A DNA stretch of 64,000 nucleotides, from the NCBI GenBank assembly GCA_950054485.1, contig CATLPD010000001.1, positions 730,463 to 794,462 of the forward strand, given 5' to 3'. Positions 33,394 through 42,930 of the stretch are shown here, piece after piece (the stretch's first letter is position 1; the number at the start of each line of letters is the position of its first letter). Made by a program: the position numbers and the translations under genes. This DNA comes from an uncultured Alphaproteobacteria bacterium (GTDB lineage: Bacteria; Pseudomonadota; Alphaproteobacteria; Micavibrionales; CSBR16-224). The notes under the pieces are model-generated. The model did no database searches, was not told the DNA's origin, and worked only from the letters and a program-made list of their open reading frames with translations.

Positions 33394-35469
33394 TTATTCA
33401 ATTTTATCGGCGGATTTTGCCAAACGCACCAGATTGATGAATTCGGCGCGGTATCCGAAATTATCTTCGCCTTTTGCCGATTGGGCCAGTTCGATGACAT
33501 CATCATAGCTGAAATCACCTGTAAATGTTCCGCCGCGTAATATCTGGCCGAAACCTGCCACAGCACTGGCAAAGCGGATATCATCCGATAGTTTAATATC
33601 AGCATCGGCAAAGGTGATCGGACGCGTGATCAGATCGCTTTTATCGGCAAAGCCGGCAAGCCCATCATCCGGCTTTTTATAGCGGATTTTCAATAGGGCA
33701 TATTCATCACCCATATCTGAACTCGGTTGGGCTTCTTCGGACTGATAGCGCAAATCATCGATCATACGTTTGTCGCTGTTTTTTGGTGTGATCTCATATA
33801 TTGCGGTCACGGCATGACCTGCGCCGATTTCACCCGCATCCACCTTGTCGTTATTAAAGTCTTCACGGTTTAAATGGCGTGTTTCATAGCCGATCAAACG
33901 ATATTCACCAACAATTGCAGGGTTGAATTCGACCTGAATTTTGACGTCTTTCGCAATGGTAAACAGGGTTGCGCCTGCCTGATCAACCAGCACCTTGCGC
34001 GCTTCGTTCAGGTTATCGATATAGGCCGCCTGACCATTCCCGTTTTGCGCAAGCGTCTGCATCAGATTGTCATGGTAGTTCCCCTGACCAAAGCCCAGAA
34101 CCGACAGGGATATTCCCGTATCGCGCATGCGCTCGACATAGTCCTGCAATTCCTGATGGTTCGTGATGCCGACGTTAAAATCGCCATCTGTTGCCAATAT
34201 AACGCGATTGACGCCATCTTTATCAAGGTTTTGTTGCGCTAGATTATAGGCTTGTTTTATACCTGCCGCGCCTGCGGTTGACCCGCCTGCGCGCAAGTTT
34301 TCCAGTGCTGACAAAATCTTTTGTTTATCGGATGCTTTCGTCGGCTCCAGAACTGTGCCAGCAGACCCTGCATAAGTGACAATCGCAACCGTGTCATTTT
34401 CATCCAGCGAGCTGAGCAGGAGTTTAAAAGAATTAATCAACAACGGCAGTTTATCGGCACTGTTCATTGACCCTGATGTATCCAGCAGGAAAACAAGGTT
34501 GCTACGCGGTTTGCTGTCGGCGGGCAATTGATAGCCTTTAATGCCGATATGCATCAGTTTTTTACCCTCTGCCCATGGGCTGTCATAAACGGCAACCGTA
34601 GGTTTGAAAGGCGCATCTTGCGTTTCAGGCACGGGGTAATCGTAATTGAAATAATTGATCAGCTCCTCGATGCGCACAGAATCTTTTTGCGGCAGAACAC
34701 CGTTATTCAACTGACGACGCATAAAGCTGTAACTGGCCGTATCGACATCAATCGAGAATGTGGATACGGGCTCCTCCGATACCAGCTTGACACTGTTATC
34801 TTTGAAATCGGTGAATTCATCTTGCCCGACATCTTGGTAAGACGGCTGGATGATATCAGGCGCGGGCATTGGCGTCGGGGCAATAAAGCCCATTTGTACG
34901 GATTCAGTTGCCATCGCGCGGTTGGCCTGCGTAGCAGCGGGCGGTGCGGATACGGCATCTGCGGCCATATCGGCTTCAGCCTCTGCAATTTCTTGTCGCG
35001 CTTTTTTGGCTTGGCCAATTGGTGTCGGCAGAGTGGAACTTCCATTTTGAATAGCTTCTTCTACCCTTTGATTATCAGCGGCAATAATCGCATCGCGAAA
35101 TTCCGGTGAAACTTCACCTTCGCCGGGGATGGATGTAACCTTTGCCCCTTGCCCGACAGGCGAAACGTTCAGCGATTGGCTGTCCATCGCATTATAGGTA
35201 AATAGCGGCACCCCGATCACGGCCAAAACGGCGCATGCGGCAACGGCACCAGATAATCCTGAAAGTCTATATTTATTTTTCATCATTGATCTCCATAAGT
35301 TGTTGGTTATACCTATAGGACGATCAGTCTTTCCATATCCTTGGAAATTTTTTTGATTTTTTTTCTCGAATGCCTCAATCGCCAGACGGGTTGCGTCTTT
35401 GCGGGCATTCTCATCAGGTGCGGGGGCATCGATATCATGCAGTAATTCTTTTAATTTCTTTTCATCCAT
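33394..35469 (-). CDS. von Willebrand factor A-domain membrane protein
   Basis: I start at ATG 35469 (MDEKKLKELL), preceded by AAAGGAGCAGCATC; the frame extends upstream inside the sigma-factor gene. The 691-residue product has a cytoplasmic N-terminal region like an anti-sigma domain (about 1-65), one transmembrane segment (about 67-90), an Ala/Pro-rich spacer and a YfbK-type N-terminal domain (about 215-300). A VWA domain with the MIDAS motif DTSGSMNSAD (about 330) and a DUF3520-like C-terminal domain follow. It overlaps the upstream ECF sigma gene by 8 bp, so the pair is likely a sigma factor and its membrane regulator. Confidence 0.85.
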   Translation of the reverse strand: MDEKKLKELLHDIDAPAPDENARKDATRLAIEAFEKKNQKNFQGYGKTDRPIGITNNLWRSMMKNKYRLSGLSGAVAACAVLAVIGVPLFTYNAMDSQSLNVSPVGQGAKVTSIPGEGEVSPEFRDAIIAADNQRVEEAIQNGSSTLPTPIGQAKKARQEIAEAEADMAADAVSAPPAATQANRAMATESVQMGFIAPTPMPAPDIIQPSYQDVGQDEFTDFKDNSVKLVSEEPVSTFSIDVDTASYSFMRRQLNNGVLPQKDSVRIEELINYFNYDYPVPETQDAPFKPTVAVYDSPWAEGKKLMHIGIKGYQLPADSKPRSNLVFLLDTSGSMNSADKLPLLINSFKLLLSSLDENDTVAIVTYAGSAGTVLEPTKASDKQKILSALENLRAGGSTAGAAGIKQAYNLAQQNLDKDGVNRVILATDGDFNVGITNHQELQDYVERMRDTGISLSVLGFGQGNYHDNLMQTLAQNGNGQAAYIDNLNEARKVLVDQAGATLFTIAKDVKIQVEFNPAIVGEYRLIGYETRHLNREDFNNDKVDAGEIGAGHAVTAIYEITPKNSDKRMIDDLRYQSEEAQPSSDMGDEYALLKIRYKKPDDGLAGFADKSDLITRPITFADADIKLSDDIRFASAVAGFGQILRGGTFTGDFSYDDVIELAQSAKGEDNFGYRAEFINLVRLAKSADKIE

Positions 35470-36010
35470 GATGCTGCTCCTTTCCGTTTTCGTTAAAATA
35501 TTTGCGAACCTCGTGCAGACGCCAGCTGACGGTTGCTTCACTGACGCCGAGTATTTCTGCGGCCTCTTTATGGGTCAGCCCCTCCCAACAGACCAGAATA
35601 ACGGCATCACGCAGTTTTTCGGGCAGGGTGTCGATAACCTCCAGCGCCTGACGTGTCTGCATCTGTTTTTCCTGATTATCAGGCGCGGCGACCATCAGTG
35701 CATCTTCAAACAATAGGCCCTCGCGGCTGTTCTGGCGGTTTTTCTTTTTCAAATAGTCTTTGGCCGTATTGATAACCAGGCGATACAGCCATGTCGTAAA
35801 GGCCGAATCAAACCGAAAGCTATCAATATTCCCTGCCAGTTTGATACAGGCATCTTGTGCGATATCTTCAGCGTCCGATTTCACGCCCACATATTTATAG
35901 GCCATTTTATATATGGTTATATAATGGCGTTCGACCAGCTGAGAAAATGCGTATGCATTGCCGCCGGCGGCTTCGCGTATCAACTGTTCATCTGTCATCT
36001 CATCATTCAT
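35462..36010 (-). CDS. ECF-type RNA polymerase sigma factor
   Basis: From ATG 36010 the product has 182 residues, normal for ECF factors. Region 2 (LVERHYITIYKMAYKYVG, SDAEDIAQDACIKL, FTTWLYRLVINTAKDYL) binds the -10 element, and region 4 (LPEKLRDAVILVCWEGLTHKEAAEILG, ATVSWRLHEVRKYF) binds the -35. It overlaps the VWA gene, whose N terminus is cytoplasmic and could hold the sigma factor at the membrane. A longer frame from 36109 has no ribosome-binding site and is less likely. Confidence 0.9.
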   Translation of the reverse strand: MNDEMTDEQLIREAAGGNAYAFSQLVERHYITIYKMAYKYVGVKSDAEDIAQDACIKLAGNIDSFRFDSAFTTWLYRLVINTAKDYLKKKNRQNSREGLLFEDALMVAAPDNQEKQMQTRQALEVIDTLPEKLRDAVILVCWEGLTHKEAAEILGVSEATVSWRLHEVRKYFNENGKEQHHG

Positions 36011-36131
36011 AACAGGCCTATTTTCAGATAAGACGATCAAAACAGCAAGAACCTTTGAAAATTTATTCAGGTTTACATTTCGGCTTGTTCTGGTTAATAT
36101 GCAAAACAATTCAAATATAACGAGGTTTAAA

Positions 36132-36575
36132 ATGTCGCAAAAACTTGGTACACGTGTTGTTGTTCAGCTTAAAGATGAATTCGCCAAGGCTGTTAATAAA
36201 AACGGCCTGCAATATGCAAAAAATAAAGAACTGGATGCTTTAAAAGCGGTTCTGGAGGGTGAAAAAGCAACTTTGACCAATGTAATGCGTGATTTCGAAT
36301 ATTACGTGCAGTCATCTGATGCCCATGGCGCAGCCGAAAGCCCGATGATCAATTGGAGCCGTGATGCAACAACCAGCGAGCGTGCAAAAAGCTATTACGG
36401 ATCTAAATTTGTTGTCACATGGGGGGCAGGTACCAAGGTTGTTTCTGAAGACGTCGCCGAGCGCATCAAAGATAAAATCGCAGAATTGGAAGGCCAAGGC
36501 GCTGTTGAAAAAGTTCGCGTTGATTCTATGGACCCTGCCAAGAACCCGCCGATTCCGCCAAAGTATTTCAAATAA
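36132..36575 (+). CDS. Hypothetical soluble protein (147 aa)
   Basis: I use ATG 36132, after ACGAGG; a frame from 35958 crosses the sigma-factor gene. The product is soluble. The first half is helical and lysine-rich (KAVLEGEKATLTNVMRDFEYY), followed by a beta-type region (SKFVVTWGAGTKVVSE) and a short Pro-rich end (NPPIPPKYF). No family is recognised. Confidence 0.6.
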   Translation: MSQKLGTRVVVQLKDEFAKAVNKNGLQYAKNKELDALKAVLEGEKATLTNVMRDFEYYVQSSDAHGAAESPMINWSRDATTSERAKSYYGSKFVVTWGAGTKVVSEDVAERIKDKIAELEGQGAVEKVRVDSMDPAKNPPIPPKYFK

Positions 36576-36582
36576 ATACATA

Positions 36583-37341
36583 TCAGCGTATAAGAACGGT
36601 ATAGTAGAAAACAGCATTTGTGCAGCTTCCTGACCCGAATGCTGCGTATTGGCATGTGCAACCGGCTGGTTTACCAATAAGGGCCCCACCTGCCTGATCG
36701 CCGATGGCATGCGGCCAAGGTTGTATCGTGCTGTCAACATAATCGCCCTGAAAGTACGTATTCGGTCCTGGCTGCGTTGATGTAAAAGGATCAAACGGAA
36801 CATCGCCCGAAGGGTTATCGTTATCCAGCCCCTCGTTTATTGCAAGACATACATCCTTATTCACAAATTCAACCTGTAAGACAAGGTCGTTTTTATTGTC
36901 ATCCCCTATGCCTTGCAAGGTTGCCGGCCAGAAATTAAAGTGGCTCTGGGCCGGAGGTAAGCTTATGTATGTATATTCCTGATCTTCATATACTAAATGA
37001 GGCACATTTCCGCCATTTTGGTGAAAAACATGACAGCTTAAGTCACTGGGGGAGGTCGGATTATTATTTATATCATCTGTATCAATATATGATCCATCAT
37101 CGTCGAAATCATGGTTGAAAGATATATCGGTCTCTGAACAGCCATTTACAAGCCGAAGGCGCGTTACTGCATTTTCAATTTGTGTTGCATATTGCAGTAA
37201 TTGCGAGGCAAGCAATGTCGCTTTTTCTTTGTCGATATTGCCACCACCGCGGCTGCTGGCTGTAATGGCATATGAAAGTGCTGCGAACAAAGCCACAGCA
37301 ATCAAAATCAAAAACAATGCATTTCCGGAAGCATTCTTCAT
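36583..37341 (-). CDS. Pilin-like exported protein with N-terminal hydrophobic helix
   Basis: The 252-residue product begins MKNASGNALFLILIAVALFAALSYA: a short leader, a Gly, then a hydrophobic helix, as in prepilin-like or pseudopilin-type proteins, although the usual Glu at +5 is not evident. The rest is a secreted-looking, Asn/Asp-rich domain with cysteines (NGCSETD, LSCHVF, KDVCLA, GCTCQYA) that could form disulfides. Many alphaproteobacteria have such orphan proteins. It is convergent with the upstream gene (7-bp gap). Confidence 0.55.
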   Translation of the reverse strand: MKNASGNALFLILIAVALFAALSYAITASSRGGGNIDKEKATLLASQLLQYATQIENAVTRLRLVNGCSETDISFNHDFDDDGSYIDTDDINNNPTSPSDLSCHVFHQNGGNVPHLVYEDQEYTYISLPPAQSHFNFWPATLQGIGDDNKNDLVLQVEFVNKDVCLAINEGLDNDNPSGDVPFDPFTSTQPGPNTYFQGDYVDSTIQPWPHAIGDQAGGALIGKPAGCTCQYAAFGSGSCTNAVFYYTVLIR

Positions 37342-37480
37342 TCTTTAAATATAAAACAAAAATATGGCAAAAATAAGGCATTTTCTTGGAATGATCTTTC
37401 AGCTTTCCAATTTAGTGGAAATCCGTATGTATAATGGCTATTCTGAAACTGATTGTGTATGACTAAAAAAGTTTTGATAA

Positions 37481-38695
37481 ATGCTTCGTGAAAATATCCT
37501 GGAAAGAATTTATTTTATGTGTTGGGTGGTTATTATCCTCTCAATTCCAATTCTAGGAAACGTTTCAATAACGACGCTCAGCTTTGCCGTTTTTATATTG
37601 GGTCTGATCAGCTGGTTGTATGCCCTTTTAAAAGGCGGCAAAAATATCTGGCAGGTAATTATAAACAGCCCTTATTTTTATATTGTCTTATTAATCATTG
37701 CTGTTTTGTTTTTATCATCTTTTGCCAGTGTGGATCCGGGTTATGTTATAAAACGTGCAGCTAAAGTATCCGCCATACTGGTGTTCGCAAGCGGATTTTT
37801 TGTTGTTATGCCTTATGTGCGGCCAATAGTAAGCCAAACTACCGTTCGTTTTTTGCCTTGGGTGTTGGGGGCCACGGCTCTGGTTATGTTGGTGGAATAT
37901 TTCTTTCAATATCCTTTATATAGTTTCGTCCGTGGCGAGCCATCAGTCTTAACAAAATTGCATGAACTGAATCCATCCGCTGTCTTGCAAACGCTTTTGA
38001 TTTGGCCGATTTTGTTGATATTTTACCATCACGAAATAGATAGAAAAGCCCTGAGTATTGGCTTTTTTATATTAATTTTGGCGGCTCAGTTAATATTATT
38101 TTCAAGTCAGGCAGCGCTTTTGGGTCTGGTAGTCGGAGGGTTCGCTTTTCTTTTAACTGTCTATGCGCCTAACAGTTTTCCTAAGGCAACATTTATATTG
38201 ATCGGCATTGCGGCTCTTTTATCGCCCGTTCTTGCAGAAATATTATATCAGTGGAAACCGCCATTTTTTGAATATCTCAGGTCATCTGCTGCAGCGCCGC
38301 AGCGTATTGACATCTGGCATGCGTGCGTCATGCTCATCAAAGAAAGCCCTGTATTCGGATATGGGTTGGATGCAACGCGTGTTCATGCCGATAATATTCT
38401 CGTCTATACACAAGATTACAAATGGAAAGAAGTGCTGCACCCGCATAACTTTGCCCTGCAGTTGTGGTTGGATACTGGTGTTTTTGGTGTGTTGTTGTTC
38501 TTATCGTTTTTGAAAATTCTTTATAATAAACTCATGAACTTAAATCTGGACGCCAGACCTTATGCAATGGGGATTTTATTATCTGTCATCAGCGTTGCAT
38601 CTGTCGGTTACAGTATTTGGAATGGTTGGTTTTTATCGACTATAATTGTGTCGTCAGTTTTTGTGATGCTCATTATCGGGCATGCTCGAAAATAA
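37481..38695 (+). CDS. O-antigen ligase/polymerase-like membrane protein
   Basis: The 404-residue product has about ten to twelve transmembrane segments. A large periplasmic loop includes SPVFGYGLDATRV and PHNFALQLWLDTGVFGVLLFL. The H-N-x-L/F-x-x-x-L motif and the Arg in this loop are typical of the Wzy_C/WaaL family, which joins polysaccharide to lipid A or polymerises repeat units. It is the first gene of the polysaccharide region. A gap of about 200 bp follows. Confidence 0.85.
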   Translation: MLRENILERIYFMCWVVIILSIPILGNVSITTLSFAVFILGLISWLYALLKGGKNIWQVIINSPYFYIVLLIIAVLFLSSFASVDPGYVIKRAAKVSAILVFASGFFVVMPYVRPIVSQTTVRFLPWVLGATALVMLVEYFFQYPLYSFVRGEPSVLTKLHELNPSAVLQTLLIWPILLIFYHHEIDRKALSIGFFILILAAQLILFSSQAALLGLVVGGFAFLLTVYAPNSFPKATFILIGIAALLSPVLAEILYQWKPPFFEYLRSSAAAPQRIDIWHACVMLIKESPVFGYGLDATRVHADNILVYTQDYKWKEVLHPHNFALQLWLDTGVFGVLLFLSFLKILYNKLMNLNLDARPYAMGILLSVISVASVGYSIWNGWFLSTIIVSSVFVMLIIGHARK

Positions 38696-38717
38696 CCGGA
38701 GCGGGTTAATCGAGCCT

Positions 38718-38759
38718 CCAGCCATTCGTGGTATGTCGTAAGCCACTTGAGCGGGCTGG
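38718..38759. other. Imperfect stem-loop in the 38696-38904 gap
   Basis: CCAGCC/GGCTGG enclose GTGG/CCAC, giving a two-part stem, and a duplicated GAGCGGG lies beside it. There is no T-run. It is the only structure I see in this 209-bp gap between the ligase and the glycosyltransferase. Confidence 0.3.
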
Positions 38760-38904
38760 AAGTCTAGTGGGTTTTCGTTCAATCGGAGATTTGTATACCC
38801 TCTTTATTTGAGTTTGATACTTCTTGTAATTTAAAAGTATTAATCATAGAAAACTATATCTTCGTTATATTATAATCGTAAAACCATAAGAGGATGGAGC
38901 TTTA

Positions 38905-40131
38905 ATGAAGGTATGGTTTGTTCATCAATTTGCGTTGCCGCCTAAATGTGCCGGAGTAACTCGGCATTTTTCCCTTGCGCGAGAGTTAGTGAAATTGGGT
39001 CACGAAGTTACGATTATAGCGGCTAATCAGCATCATCGTAAAACGGATGCCGAACATATACCAGAAGGAGAAGATTGGAAGCTTGAGAATTACGACGGCG
39101 TTAATTTTATTTGGTTAAAAAACCCTAACTCAAGACCTTCTTATTTTAAACGTATTGTCAACATGTTTTCATTTGGTTGGAAAGTGGCTCGATTTAATAG
39201 CGATATTCCAAAACCTGATATAATTATCGGATGCTCACCAGACCCGGTGACAGCATACAGTGCCTACGGGCTCTCCAAAAGATTGGGTTGTAGATACACG
39301 GCACATATTGGTGATTTCTGGCCAATGGTTTTAACGGATATGTCTGGAATATCAAAACATCATCCTTTTATAGTTTTTTTAGGTTGGCTGGAAAAGAAGA
39401 TATATAAAAAAGCTGAACTTATCATATGTCCTTTGCCGGCGGGTTGGAAAAGGCTGCGGGAGTGTGGGGTTAATTCGGATAAATTTTTGTATTTACCAAA
39501 TGGGGTAGATTTAGAGAATATTCCACCTTTGCGGCCTCCTGAAAAACGGGGTCAGTTCACATTTATGTTCGCAGGGTCTCATGTTGTTTCGTGTTGTCTA
39601 GATAATATTTTGGATGCGATAAAATTAATTCAGAGGAAATATCCTGAATTAAATGCGCAGTACCGTTTTATAGGTGAGGGCGGTGAAAAGCCAAGGCTGA
39701 TAGAAAAATCTAAAGATATGAGATTACAAAATGTTTATTTTGAAAATGCGGTACCAAAAGAGCAGATTCTTAATAAGTTGATGGAAGCAGATGCTTTTAT
39801 GAATGCAGTCTCGGCTAAAAAATCTTATCAATACGGTATTTCCATGAATAAATTATTTGACTATATGGCGGCAGGGCGCCCCACAGTCATAGCTGTAACT
39901 TCTTATAACAACCCCATCGAGGAAGAAAGATGTGGATTAACGGTACCTGCTGAAAATATACCAGCCTTGGCAGAGGCGATGAATGAAATGGCTCATATGT
40001 CTGTTGAGCAGAGAATTATTATGGGCGAGCGCGCTTATGAGGCTTTAAAAAGGGAATATAATTTTGAAAACCTTGGTAGAATATTAGAAGCCAGCCTTTT
40101 AAGCCTATTAAAAAATAAACGCCCTGAATAA
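38905..40131 (+). CDS. Glycosyltransferase family 4 (WbuB-like)
   Basis: The 408-residue product begins MKVWFVHQFALPPKCAGVTRH, characteristic of WbuB-like transferases, and has a GT-B fold. The C-terminal domain shows FMFAGSHVV, RFIGEGGEKPRL, the donor-site MNKLFDYMAAGRPTVIAV and an EERCGLTVPAEN stretch with the conserved Glu. It transfers a sugar from a nucleotide donor in the assembly of the surface polysaccharide. The specific sugar cannot be told. AGAGGATGGAG precedes the ATG. Confidence 0.88.
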   Translation: MKVWFVHQFALPPKCAGVTRHFSLARELVKLGHEVTIIAANQHHRKTDAEHIPEGEDWKLENYDGVNFIWLKNPNSRPSYFKRIVNMFSFGWKVARFNSDIPKPDIIIGCSPDPVTAYSAYGLSKRLGCRYTAHIGDFWPMVLTDMSGISKHHPFIVFLGWLEKKIYKKAELIICPLPAGWKRLRECGVNSDKFLYLPNGVDLENIPPLRPPEKRGQFTFMFAGSHVVSCCLDNILDAIKLIQRKYPELNAQYRFIGEGGEKPRLIEKSKDMRLQNVYFENAVPKEQILNKLMEADAFMNAVSAKKSYQYGISMNKLFDYMAAGRPTVIAVTSYNNPIEEERCGLTVPAENIPALAEAMNEMAHMSVEQRIIMGERAYEALKREYNFENLGRILEASLLSLLKNKRPE

Positions 40132-40170
40132 ATTCAGAGCGTCTAAATTTTTAATACCGTGTTTATTATT

Positions 40171-41286
40171 TTAAGCCGCTTTATTTAAAGCTTTTGTATG
40201 ACATTCTTCAATAGCATCAATAACTGCATTGGCATCATCTTCGCTTAAGCCATGATGAACTGGGATGGCGATAATTTCCTCACACAATTTTTCAGTCGCT
40301 GGCAGACTTTGTTTTCCGTACATTTCTTCAAAAACAGGTTGCTGATGCAAACCGCGTGGATAATGGACGCCATTATGAATTTCTTTTTCCATCAAAGCCG
40401 CGGACAAATCGTCACGGCTTACACCAAACTCTTCTGGTACGATACGTATGCAATACAGGTGAACTGCATGTGTAGTATCAGCGGTTTGTTTCTGCGGGTA
40501 TACGCCATTCATTTGACCAAGGCGTTCGTCAAAAATTGCTTTGTTGCGTCTGCGAACATCCAGCATTTGATCTAGGCGACCAAGTTGTTTGCGACCAATA
40601 GCTGCTTCTACATCTGTCATGCGATAGTTTAGACCCAGCATTTCATGGTAGTATTTTCCAGTCTGTCCGTGCGAGCGCAAAAATTTTAATTTGTGCGCCA
40701 GATCATCATCATTTGTACAAACCATGCCGCCCTCGCCAACGAACATATTTTTTGATGGATAAAATGAATAAGACACAGCATTATCAAATTGTCCGATGTC
40801 CTTCCCTTTGAATTCACCACCGTGTGCTTGAGCCGCATCCCATAAAATCTTAAGGTTATGTTTGCGGGCAAAAGCTGTTAGTTCATCAATGTTGTAGACG
40901 TTACCAAACAGGTGAACGGGTGAAATAAATTTTGTCTTATCAGTGATTAAGGTTTCTGCATGATCCAAATCCATCAAAAATGTTTCAGGATCAATATCAC
41001 AAAATAAGGGCTTTCCACCAACAACTGCCGGCATGGTGGCGGTTGCAATAAATGTAAAAGCAGGAACGATGACTTCGTCACCGGGCTCCATTTCGGCCAT
41101 ATAATACATATGTAAGGATGCTGAGCCGTTTGCGCATGTGACAGCGTGTTTTGCGCCGACTTTGGCCGCGAATTCTTCTTCAAACGCTTGGCAGTGCTGT
41201 CCTTGACGAAGGTTCCCCGATTCGAGAACTTCGGTTGCGGCCTTAATTTCTTCGGGGGTTAATTTTATCTCTGCCATTCCAATCAT
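40171..41286 (-). CDS. DegT/DnrJ/EryC1 aminotransferase (WbpE-like)
   Basis: The 371-residue PLP enzyme shows ANGSASLHM, the DAAQAHGGEFKG cofactor site and the Schiff-base Lys in YSFYPSKNMFVGEGG. Such enzymes add an amino group to a keto-nucleotide sugar. It overlaps a Gfo/Idh oxidoreductase gene by 4 bp, and that gene overlaps a hexapeptide acyltransferase gene by 4 bp. This matches the order oxidation, transamination, acetylation used in WbpB-WbpE-WbpD synthesis of UDP-2,3-diacetamido sugars. The pathway assignment is inference. Confidence 0.88.
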   Translation of the reverse strand: MIGMAEIKLTPEEIKAATEVLESGNLRQGQHCQAFEEEFAAKVGAKHAVTCANGSASLHMYYMAEMEPGDEVIVPAFTFIATATMPAVVGGKPLFCDIDPETFLMDLDHAETLITDKTKFISPVHLFGNVYNIDELTAFARKHNLKILWDAAQAHGGEFKGKDIGQFDNAVSYSFYPSKNMFVGEGGMVCTNDDDLAHKLKFLRSHGQTGKYYHEMLGLNYRMTDVEAAIGRKQLGRLDQMLDVRRRNKAIFDERLGQMNGVYPQKQTADTTHAVHLYCIRIVPEEFGVSRDDLSAALMEKEIHNGVHYPRGLHQQPVFEEMYGKQSLPATEKLCEEIIAIPVHHGLSEDDANAVIDAIEECHTKALNKAA

Positions 41287-42275
41287 GCTGCTTTCTCCTT
41301 TATATTTTGTATAGCCCGCATAACTTTTATTGAATCTTCAACCGAACAGCGAGACGGTTGCTTGCGGGTTTTGATTGCGTTAATAAATTCGCTCATCTGG
41401 TTTCCGAACAGGTCAGCCTGTTCAGTGCTGAGGTCTGTTTTTCCTGCTTTAAAATCATTGGCAGGCTCCTGTAAAAATAAGAAGGATGGCATATCTTGCT
41501 GGATCGAACCCATGAAAGTTCCGTTATCGCCTTGGATTTCAACATGTTGCGTAAATGCCGGGGTTACCATGTCCGCTTGCAACAACACATCAGTGCCATC
41601 GGCCATTTTGCAGCGCACAAGCACATAGTCCTCGGCATCTACATCGTGTTCAGAACCTTGTATACTCCGCCTAGGACGGCGCAAGTCATTGATTAAAACT
41701 TCAGCATTTTGCACATCGCCAAAATACCAGACGGCGAGGTCAAGCATATGAACCAGCATTTCGTTAATTGCGCCACCATCTTTTTCTCTCAGATGTTTCC
41801 AAAGCTGGTGCGATCCGCGGCCGCCAATACGAAATTGTGCTGAAGCAATATCGCCTAATGCTTTTTCTTCAAAAGCTTTATAAGCAGCTTCAAAGACGGG
41901 AGCAAAGCGATAGATATAACCAACCATACCGATACGGCCCGTCTCGTTCATTTTTGAAAGAATTTGCTCTGCTTCTTCAAGTGTGCGGCAAAGAGGTTTC
42001 TCGCAAAAGAAGTCTTTCCCGTTTTCCAAAGCTTTTAATATCAAACGTGTATGTGTAGATGTGGGGGTGCAAATATCAATAGCATCAATTGTGGGGTCAA
42101 CGAGTACATCTTGCGGTTCATTTGACCATTCAACTCCTTGTGCTTCTCCCAGCGCTTTTGCCGCTTGTTCATTACGATCGGCAACGATAATTTCTATGTT
42201 GGGATATGCTTTGCGCAAGCCGTTAATATGTTTTGGTGCTTGCTTGCCGCAACCAATTATTGCAATTTTAGTCAT
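41283..42275 (-). CDS. Gfo/Idh/MocA oxidoreductase (WbpB-like)
   Basis: The 330-residue product has the N-terminal NAD fold (IAIIGCGKQAPKH), the EKPL motif (FFCEKPLCRTLEEAEQ) with the catalytic Lys, and a C-terminal beta-sheet domain (GGAINEMLVHMLDLAVWYFG). It probably oxidises the 3-position of a nucleotide sugar before transamination by its neighbour. ATGA overlaps on both sides show a tightly coupled three-gene operon. Confidence 0.88.
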   Translation of the reverse strand: MTKIAIIGCGKQAPKHINGLRKAYPNIEIIVADRNEQAAKALGEAQGVEWSNEPQDVLVDPTIDAIDICTPTSTHTRLILKALENGKDFFCEKPLCRTLEEAEQILSKMNETGRIGMVGYIYRFAPVFEAAYKAFEEKALGDIASAQFRIGGRGSHQLWKHLREKDGGAINEMLVHMLDLAVWYFGDVQNAEVLINDLRRPRRSIQGSEHDVDAEDYVLVRCKMADGTDVLLQADMVTPAFTQHVEIQGDNGTFMGSIQQDMPSFLFLQEPANDFKAGKTDLSTEQADLFGNQMSEFINAIKTRKQPSRCSVEDSIKVMRAIQNIKEKAA

Positions 42276-42907
42276 GCGGCGTCTTCCTCATCCATATATT
42301 TCCGCCAAGATAGGGCCATGTTTACCTCGGAAAGCTTATCAGGTAAAGGCTTAATTTCCCCCGGAACGCCTATTACAAAACTTTTTGGGGGGACATCTTT
42401 TGTCACAACAGCCCCAGCTGCAACAAATGAGTTTTGTCCGATTGTCACGCCGGGACATACAGTGACATTTCCTCCCAAAGTAACGCCATCTTCTATAACC
42501 GGTCCTTCAGGTTTATATTGATTGCGCAATTTAAGTGGATAGCGATCGTTTAAAATAGTCACGCCCGGCCCAAAAAAAACACGGTTGCCGATTTTAACAT
42601 GCGTTGGAATATAGCAGTTTGTTTCAATCTTTACAAAATTTCCAATTGTGACATTACCATCAATTACAACATTTGTACCGATCACTACGTGATCGCCAAT
42701 TACGGTATTTTCACGAATCATGGCATTGTGGCCAGTTTGAATGTAATTGCCCAGAATTACATCTCCGTAAATTATGGTGCCAGCACGAATAACACAATTT
42801 TCACCCATTTTAACGGGTTGGCAATCGTCTTTGTATTTTAAACCGACTGTTGCGTCGTCTTGGATTGTGCAGTTTTTACCGGTTAAATAGTTATTGCTCA
42901 TATTCAT
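42272..42907 (-). CDS. Hexapeptide-repeat acetyltransferase (WbpD-like)
   Basis: The 211-residue product is almost wholly left-handed beta-helix: hexapeptides with I/V/L at every sixth position, for example VIGDHVVIGTNVVIDGNVTI and GVTLGGNVTVCPGVTIG. Near the end AAGAVVTKDVPP is typical of sugar N-acetyltransferases. It probably uses acetyl-CoA to acetylate the amine installed by the DegT-type neighbour. It heads the minus-strand three-gene operon. Confidence 0.88.
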   Translation of the reverse strand: MNMSNNYLTGKNCTIQDDATVGLKYKDDCQPVKMGENCVIRAGTIIYGDVILGNYIQTGHNAMIRENTVIGDHVVIGTNVVIDGNVTIGNFVKIETNCYIPTHVKIGNRVFFGPGVTILNDRYPLKLRNQYKPEGPVIEDGVTLGGNVTVCPGVTIGQNSFVAAGAVVTKDVPPKSFVIGVPGEIKPLPDKLSEVNMALSWRKYMDEEDAA

Positions 42908-42930
42908 ATCTCAATTTTTTTAAAGCTATT

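Noticed and set aside
34528..35109. 193-codon plus-strand frame
   Set aside because: It is antisense to the VWA protein, whose domain order is uninterrupted.
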